A stretch of 53,190 nucleotides of DNA, taken from positions 1-53,190 of IMG/VR virus record IMGVR_UViG_3300018083_000037. One strand, given 5' to 3'. Of the stretch, positions 49,396 to 53,190 are shown piece after piece. Below the pieces are notes generated by a model, which was not told the DNA's origin, made no database searches, and worked only from the letters and a program-made list of their open reading frames with translations. The stretch's first letter is position 1. The number at the start of each line of letters is the position of its first letter. The DNA is from a virus. The translations under genes were made by a program, and so were the position numbers.

Positions 49396-50025
49396 GTGAA
49401 AGAAATACCAATCCTATTCAGCACCGCGATGTGTCAGGCTCTGATTGCCGGTAGGAAAACAATGACCAGGCGGATGGTAAAGGGCACACCTCTTAAATGG
49501 CTGGATGACTTTACTTCAGAGTATGTAGCCATGCCGGAGAATAGTCTATGTCCCTACGGAAAGCCGGGGGATCTCCTTTGGGTAAGGGAAAGCTGTCTGT
49601 TTCTGCAATCGCAACCAAAGTCCGGATGGATATACAGGGCAGATGGTCACGACGATATTGACGAAGCATTGAAGCGGGAACGCTACCGGTGGCGGCCATC
49701 AATCCACATGCCAAAAGTAGCAGCACGTATCTGGCTGGAAGTAACCGATGTCAAAGTGGAACGGCTGCAACAAATTAGTAAGGAGGAAGCGATCGCGGAA
49801 GGCATCCTACACGACGAGATTGGGTTCAAAGACTATGATATGGCAATGGCAAAGGGATATGGGCATCCTGATTATGATTATCAACACGTTCAAGATGCGA
49901 AATTATCATTCAAATCGCTGTGGCAATCAATAAATGGTTGGGAAAGTTGGAATATCAATCCTTGGGTATGGTGTGTGTCGTTCAAAGTGCTCAGTACGAC
50001 AGGGAAGCCACAACTAAAAGTATAA
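49396..50025 (+). CDS. ASCH-domain-like phage protein
   Basis: A 209-residue protein from GTG 49396. It opens with FSTAMCQALIAGRKTMTRRM (about 8-27), contains PGDLLWVRES and RWRPSIHMPKVAARIWLEVTD, and closes with SWNINPWVWCVSF. These are hallmarks of the ASCH-type proteins widely carried by tailed phages. The fold resembles RNA- or modified-base-binding domains; the exact role in phages is not settled. It is divergent from the preceding membrane protein gene and ends the early region. Confidence 0.7.
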   Translation: MKEIPILFSTAMCQALIAGRKTMTRRMVKGTPLKWLDDFTSEYVAMPENSLCPYGKPGDLLWVRESCLFLQSQPKSGWIYRADGHDDIDEALKRERYRWRPSIHMPKVAARIWLEVTDVKVERLQQISKEEAIAEGILHDEIGFKDYDMAMAKGYGHPDYDYQHVQDAKLSFKSLWQSINGWESWNINPWVWCVSFKVLSTTGKPQLKV

Positions 50026-50061
50026 ATTGACAACCAGGTTAACGAATCCTAAAGGTTGGCG

Positions 50062-50079
50062 TGACAACGATCGTTGTCA
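50062..50079. repeat. Perfect 18-bp palindrome
   Basis: TGACAACGATCGTTGTCA is a perfect 18-base palindrome. It lies 36 bases after the ASCH gene stop in a gene-free stretch of about 570 bases. It could be an operator for an early-to-late switch or simply a stop-adjacent structure. Confidence 0.55.
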
Positions 50080-50123
50080 TAAGCCATGAGTTATAATGAG
50101 ATAGCTATTATCAACACCACGTG

Positions 50124-50154
50124 ACAAAATTCTGCAAGCAAGAATTTTGTTTTT
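50124..50154 (+). terminator. Rho-independent terminator ending the early operon
   Basis: A 10-bp AT-rich stem (ACAAAATTCT/AGAATTTTGT) around a 7-base loop is followed by TTTT. A smaller stem (ATGGCT/AGCCAT, 50155-50170) abuts it. It lies about 100 bases after the last early gene. Confidence 0.75.
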
Positions 50155-50189
50155 ATGGCTCAGTAGCCATAATATTGAGTTTAGAAAAG

Positions 50190-50260
50190 TGGAGCTGGAG
50201 GGAGTCGAACCCTAAAGGTGACCCGCGCCAACGAGCACTGCGACCTCTCGCACCAGCCCC
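50190..50260 (-). ncRNA. tRNA-like element with tmRNA-type 3' end
   Basis: Read on the minus strand, GGGGCTG at the 5' end pairs perfectly (one G-T) with CAGCTCC at the 3' end, followed by A, giving a 7-bp acceptor stem. A 4-bp T stem and TTCGACT loop precede it. The GGGTTCGACTCCCTCCAGCTCC end matches what I recall of Bacteroidota tmRNA 3' ends. A D-like mini stem (GCGA/TCGC) is seen, but no good anticodon stem. It may be a tmRNA-derived relic, a second attachment-type sequence, or a non-canonical tRNA. Confidence 0.4.
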
Positions 50261-50272
50261 GCTAATCAACCC

Positions 50273-50304
50273 AAAAGTCGCATCACACGTGAATGCGGCT
50301 TTTG
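50273..50304. terminator. Bidirectional terminator-like hairpin
   Basis: An AAAAGTCGCAT/ATGCGGCTTTT stem (one G-T pair) encloses a 9-base loop with A- and T-tracts on the two sides. It can end transcription in either direction and would separate the tRNA-like element from the terminase module. Confidence 0.65.
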
Positions 50305-50330
50305 TCATTTGCAATAATATCTAATAGGCT

Positions 50331-50564
50331 TTTATATTTCTTTATTCAAATATTAACAATGTGTGGATAAGAGGATTTGACATGATGTAAATCATTGCAC
50401 GGCAATTATTAATGATTTTTTTCACATTTGGATAAGTTTAACACATTTTCACATTATTCTGTGCATTTCCCTCGCTTCTATTTCACCACATTCAAAGCCG
50501 CCGGAACGTTTGTAACTAACGCCATAAATCCCACTTTCTCCCACTTATTGACATTGTAAAAATT
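50331..50564. other. AT-rich gene-free stretch with a DnaA box
   Basis: No gene is seen here. TGTGGATAA at 50362-50370 is a perfect match (as reverse complement TTATCCACA) to the DnaA box, and TTTGGATAA at 50427-50435 is a near match. The stretch is strongly AT-rich with repeated CACATT/CACATTTT words. It may be an origin, a packaging-related region before terS or a regulatory leader. The sequence cannot choose between these. Confidence 0.4.
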
Positions 50565-50591
50565 ACATTGTAATTAAAATAATTACATTTG
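50565..50591 (+). promoter_or_regulatory. Promoter element for the terminase operon
   Basis: ACATTGTAATTAAAATAAT (50565-50583) is followed directly by TACATTTG (50584-50591), a perfect TAnnTTTG -7 element nine bases before ATG 50600. An 18-of-19 copy of the first part recurs upstream of the gene at 52414, so this may be a phage-specific late promoter. No consensus -33 box is seen. Confidence 0.5.
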
Positions 50592-50599
50592 GGTTATCT

Positions 50600-51073
50600 A
50601 TGGGAGGCCGGACAATCGGACACAATAAAAAAGGGAAAAGATCAAAAGAGAAGCAACAGGCTGATTTTTTGGCTCGATTTTCCACCTTAGCATCGGTTTC
50701 AAAGGCTTGTAAATTATCAAGGGTACCACGATCAAATATTTACGATTGGTTAAAAATCGATACACAGTTTAAACAATTGTACGATTTAACCGCCGACCAA
50801 GCTTTGGGTGCACTAGAAGATGAAGCCGTTCGGAGGGCTTTCGAGGGAACAAACAGGCCTGTTTTTCAAGGTGGCAAGAAGGTGGGTTTGATAAGAGAAT
50901 ACTCAGATACACTTTTGATCGTGCTTCTTAAAGCCAGGGCTCCAGAAAAATATAAGGATCGTATGTATCAGGAACTTACTGGAAAGGGAGGCGGACCAGT
51001 GGCCACCGAATTAAAGATCATCAATATTGCTTCAAAAGTTCCTTTAGCCCAGTCCGAAGAAGAAATCAAGTAA
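50600..51073 (+). CDS. terS: Terminase small subunit
   Basis: A 157-residue protein. A basic N-terminus leads to an HTH (STLASVSKACKLSRVPRSNIYDWLK, about 29-53) typical of terminase small subunits that recognise packaging DNA. A helical oligomerisation region (about 58-90) and a C-terminal part ending in an acidic tail follow. It is directly followed by the large subunit (stop to start with no gap). Size matches the family. Confidence 0.75.
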   Translation: MGGRTIGHNKKGKRSKEKQQADFLARFSTLASVSKACKLSRVPRSNIYDWLKIDTQFKQLYDLTADQALGALEDEAVRRAFEGTNRPVFQGGKKVGLIREYSDTLLIVLLKARAPEKYKDRMYQELTGKGGGPVATELKIINIASKVPLAQSEEEIK

Positions 51074-52270
51074 ATGCTTCAGACAACTATTGTTTACGAT
51101 AGTAATCTACATTCAAAGAAGAAAAAGAATGTAAATCAAGGCGGAACAAGCTCGGGGAAAACATATAGCATACTACAGGTGCTTTTTATCCTGGCAATTA
51201 AGGATCCCGGATGTATTATCACTGTAGCCGGTCAGGATATACCCAACTTAAAAAAAGGGGCCATCAGGGATGCTCACAGGATCGTTCAATCATCAAAGAC
51301 AATTGAAAGTCACATACTATCTTACAATAAATCAGACCGCATTTATGAGTTTAAGAATGGCAGCATCATAGAATTCAACTCATACGATGATGAACAGGAT
51401 GCGAGAAGCGGTAAACGTGACTACCTGTTTGTGAATGAGGCAAATGGTATCAGTTATGAAATTTACTTCCAATTATCAATCCGAACCAAAAAGAAAGAAT
51501 TCCTCGACTATAATCCTACGGCTAAGTTTTGGGTGCATGAAAAGCTTATTGGTAATCCAGAAGTAGCGCTGTTTATTTCTGATCACCGCCACAATCCCTT
51601 CCTTTCCGCGGAGCAGCATCATGAAATAGAAAATATACCAGATGAAGAACTATGGAAGGTTTATGCCAGAGGGATGACCGGAAAGATCAAAGGGCTGATC
51701 TATCCTAACTTTAAAATCATTGATGAATTCCCTTATATCCTTCCTTCGGTCTTTGGCCTGGACTTCGGATTCAACCACAAAACAGCGCTGATCGAAGTGG
51801 CTAAGGACTCGGACCGGTTGTTTTGGCACGAATTGATTTACCTGACGGAGCTCACCATCGGGGACCTGATCCAATTAATGAAGGAATTGAACCTGGGAAG
51901 AAAAAAGATTTATGCCGATCATGCCGCTGCCGATAAAATTGAAGATTTGAAAAGGGCGGGGTTTAATGTTCATAAGGCCGATAAGGATGTTCTGAACGGG
52001 ATTGACTTTGTAAAGCGAAATCAATTATACATCACCAAAGGATCCACCGGGCTGCGCAAAGAAGCGATCGCCTACAAATGGAAAGAAAAGGATGGTGCGC
52101 AGCTAGATGAACCAATAAAGTTTAACGATGATGGAATGGATGCTGGCCGGTACGGCAGCTATAGTCATTTCAGAAAGCAAGGCCAGGTGGTTGTCGGAAC
52201 AGGCGGCGGACCGGATCCAAACGATTTCAACGATGATCTTGCTAATTATAATCCTCTCGATTACATATAA
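51074..52270 (+). CDS. terL: Terminase large subunit
   Basis: A 398-residue packaging motor. N-terminal ATPase: Walker A GGTSSGKT (23-30) and Walker B YLFVNEAN (117-124). C-terminal RNase H-like nuclease: GLDFG (228-232) with the first metal Asp, KKIYADHAAADK near 287 with a second Asp, and FNDDGMDAGRYG near 370 with a third. This order is characteristic of phage large terminases of the Terminase_3/PBSX-like group. It translocates and cuts concatemeric DNA at the portal. Slightly short for the family but complete. Confidence 0.92.
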   Translation: MLQTTIVYDSNLHSKKKKNVNQGGTSSGKTYSILQVLFILAIKDPGCIITVAGQDIPNLKKGAIRDAHRIVQSSKTIESHILSYNKSDRIYEFKNGSIIEFNSYDDEQDARSGKRDYLFVNEANGISYEIYFQLSIRTKKKEFLDYNPTAKFWVHEKLIGNPEVALFISDHRHNPFLSAEQHHEIENIPDEELWKVYARGMTGKIKGLIYPNFKIIDEFPYILPSVFGLDFGFNHKTALIEVAKDSDRLFWHELIYLTELTIGDLIQLMKELNLGRKKIYADHAAADKIEDLKRAGFNVHKADKDVLNGIDFVKRNQLYITKGSTGLRKEAIAYKWKEKDGAQLDEPIKFNDDGMDAGRYGSYSHFRKQGQVVVGTGGGPDPNDFNDDLANYNPLDYI

Positions 52271-52276
52271 AAAACA

Positions 52277-52302
52277 AGCCCACCGATAAAGATCGGCAGG
52301 CT
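52277..52302 (+). terminator. Hairpin after the large terminase gene (possible terminator)
   Basis: Stems AGCC/GGCT and CCGAT/ATCGG are separated by small internal loops. No T-tract follows on the plus strand, but an A-tract precedes, so it would act better as a minus-strand terminator. Listed with low weight. Confidence 0.35.
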
Positions 52303-52346
52303 GTAAATACTTAGTTAATCAGAAATCGTTTAAAACTGTTCTGCAC

Positions 52347-52396
52347 ACAATGTAATTAAAATAATACTCTTTGTAGTGAAATAATTTCTACATTTG
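52347..52396 (+). promoter_or_regulatory. Promoter region of the gene at 52414
   Basis: ACAATGTAATTAAAATAAT (52347-52365) repeats the terminase promoter element at 18 of 19 bases and is followed by ACTCTTTG. A second, perfect -7 match TACATTTG lies at 52389-52396, 17 bases before the ATG. TTTG at 52370-52373 could serve as -33 with a short 15-base spacer. Confidence 0.5.
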
Positions 52397-52413
52397 ACAA
52401 ACTCTTTCTCCCA

Positions 52414-53043
52414 ATGCCTCAACCTGTGCAAGACTCTTTGGCACTCATTCAACAGTGCCAAAAGGATGTAAACCAACTGCTAACCGGCCCAAAATTCTCA
52501 ATGATTTTAGTGGAAGTCAATACTCGATTTGAGTTCATTAAAACGAAACTAAATCTAACAAAGGCAACGCTGGAACCGGAAACCCTGGAAAAAATTAACA
52601 GCACAAAAAGGTTTCAACCAATAACCCATATCAAGGGCAAACTAATTGAACGGCCAAAACATACCAAACGCGAAGCAATAGCAGCTGATATGCCTTACGT
52701 GGCCATCCTGCGGGAGAAAGGACAGAAGTTGTACGACAATTTCGTGGATATGAAGCCTGACGTTATCCTGCGGGATTTCCGGTCAAAGGAAGGCCAGGAC
52801 GTGATCAGGACCGTGGCTAAGATGGCAGGCCTGGAAGATTTTAAAGAGGCAAAGTTGACAGTTCCATATATGGAAGAAATAGCCCTGGCGATCATGGAAA
52901 AGGAAGACGGGAAGGAAAAGCAGGAGAAGTTTAAAGATGATCTGAATAAATCCAAAGTAACCGTTGGTAATCCTGACGAAGAAGAAACTACGCAACCGGC
53001 TGACACCGGGAAATCCAAAAATAATGCGGCCAAAGCAAAATGA
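52414..53043 (+). CDS. Hypothetical late protein following the terminase
   Basis: A 209-residue protein, mainly helical. Basic, hydrophobic segments occupy the middle (about 55-110). A C-terminal acidic and Lys-rich tail (about 165-209) contains EEETTQPADTGKSKNNAAKAK-type composition, suggesting a disordered end as in assembly chaperones or scaffolds. It is driven by its own promoter. Its stop overlaps the next start by three bases. It may be a tail-assembly or head-assembly factor; family not recognised. Confidence 0.5.
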   Translation: MPQPVQDSLALIQQCQKDVNQLLTGPKFSMILVEVNTRFEFIKTKLNLTKATLEPETLEKINSTKRFQPITHIKGKLIERPKHTKREAIAADMPYVAILREKGQKLYDNFVDMKPDVILRDFRSKEGQDVIRTVAKMAGLEDFKEAKLTVPYMEEIALAIMEKEDGKEKQEKFKDDLNKSKVTVGNPDEEETTQPADTGKSKNNAAKAK

Positions 53044-53190
53044 GGGTAACCATAAATGATAAAGAAATTATCATTCCCTCTTCGCTGTCTGAAATAACCA
53101 TTGGCCAGCGCATAGAATTTCACAACCAATACGGCCGGCAACTGGATGAAATGCTGGACAGCATCCAGCAGATGAAGGATGAATACTTTA
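53040..53190 (+). CDS. Possible tail-assembly chaperone-like protein (3' partial)
   Basis: Begins at ATG 53040, overlapping the previous stop (ATGA), and runs off the right edge after 50 codons. The visible part (RVTINDKEIIIPSSLSEIT, then RIEFHNQYGRQLDEMLD) resembles small baseplate or tail-chaperone proteins near tape-measure genes. If so, the missing tape measure would lie just beyond the window. Only the N-terminus can be judged. Confidence 0.35.
   Translation, partial: MRVTINDKEIIIPSSLSEITIGQRIEFHNQYGRQLDEMLDSIQQMKDEYF

Noticed and set aside
48965-49399. 144-codon plus-strand ORF
   Set aside because: It mirrors the minus-strand membrane protein gene, whose winged-helix-like part and clean transmembrane helix look more protein-like. 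The plus reading is an unstructured Phe-rich string.
1-53190. CRISPR array
   Set aside because: No regularly spaced set of identical repeats was seen. The only close repeats are the DGR TR/VR copies, the PKD-coding repeats and short regulatory repeats.
1-53190. Insertion sequences or transposases
   Set aside because: No transposase-like protein or terminal inverted repeat pair with target duplication was found.

Overview
The window reads as the greater part of a temperate tailed-phage genome infecting a member of the Bacteroidota, most likely a soil or freshwater Chitinophagaceae-like host. This rests on promoters of the TTTG/TAnnTTTG type, Bacteroidota-style signal peptides and lipoboxes, PKD-repeat proteins, and many small proteins of kinds typical of Bacteroidota phages. 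An uninterrupted attP (3' half of a tRNA-Leu gene between paired arm-type repeats) lies next to the integrase in mid-window. This is therefore the phage form rather than an integrated prophage. The window opens inside the major capsid gene and closes inside a short gene after the terminase. Joining the two ends does not restore either gene, and no tape-measure gene is visible, so part of the tail module probably lies outside.

Layout. (1) 1-17977, plus strand: capsid, portal, connector and fibre-like genes; two large exported PKD proteins with a glycosidase-like domain; small membrane (holin-like) proteins; an L,D-transpeptidase-fold endolysin; an HTH-phosphoesterase; and an endonuclease VII homologue. 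(2) 18030-27834: a block bounded by terminators, with its own -7 element. It encodes GDP-mannose 4,6-dehydratase, a short DegT-type aminotransferase, a cupin, two FkbM and two other methyltransferases, at least four glycosyltransferase-like proteins (one with an in-frame stop) and two lipoproteins. It looks like a phage-borne glycan synthesis and transfer module. (3) 27900-33700: the lysogeny region, with inverted repeats, an HNH homing endonuclease, integrase and attP, an HTH protein, a lipoprotein, and a divergent CI-like/Cro-like switch with a palindromic operator.

(4) 33969-50025: the early operon. It carries an SMC-like ATPase, RecT and an MBL-fold nuclease, then a diversity-generating retroelement (DGR). 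The DGR has two tandem target genes with variable repeats VR1 and VR2, a template repeat TR and a reverse transcriptase. Aligned by eye, all 16 VR2 and all 14 VR1 substitutions fall at template adenines, and VR1 also lacks exactly one codon. Two ParB-like proteins, HTH and HNH proteins, a replication initiator containing lambda-O-like phased repeats, a DnaB helicase and a PD-(D/E)XK nuclease follow. (5) 50026-53190: terminators, a tmRNA-3'-end-like element, an AT-rich stretch with a DnaA box, then small and large terminase and the start of the next late operon.

The most notable feature is the DGR. It diversifies two small cytosolic-looking proteins inside the recombination and replication operon rather than a tail fibre. 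Next are the large glycan module, the candidate origin within the initiator gene, and the pair of glycosidase-like PKD proteins with reversed domain order. All family assignments come from reading the protein sequences; no database search was run.
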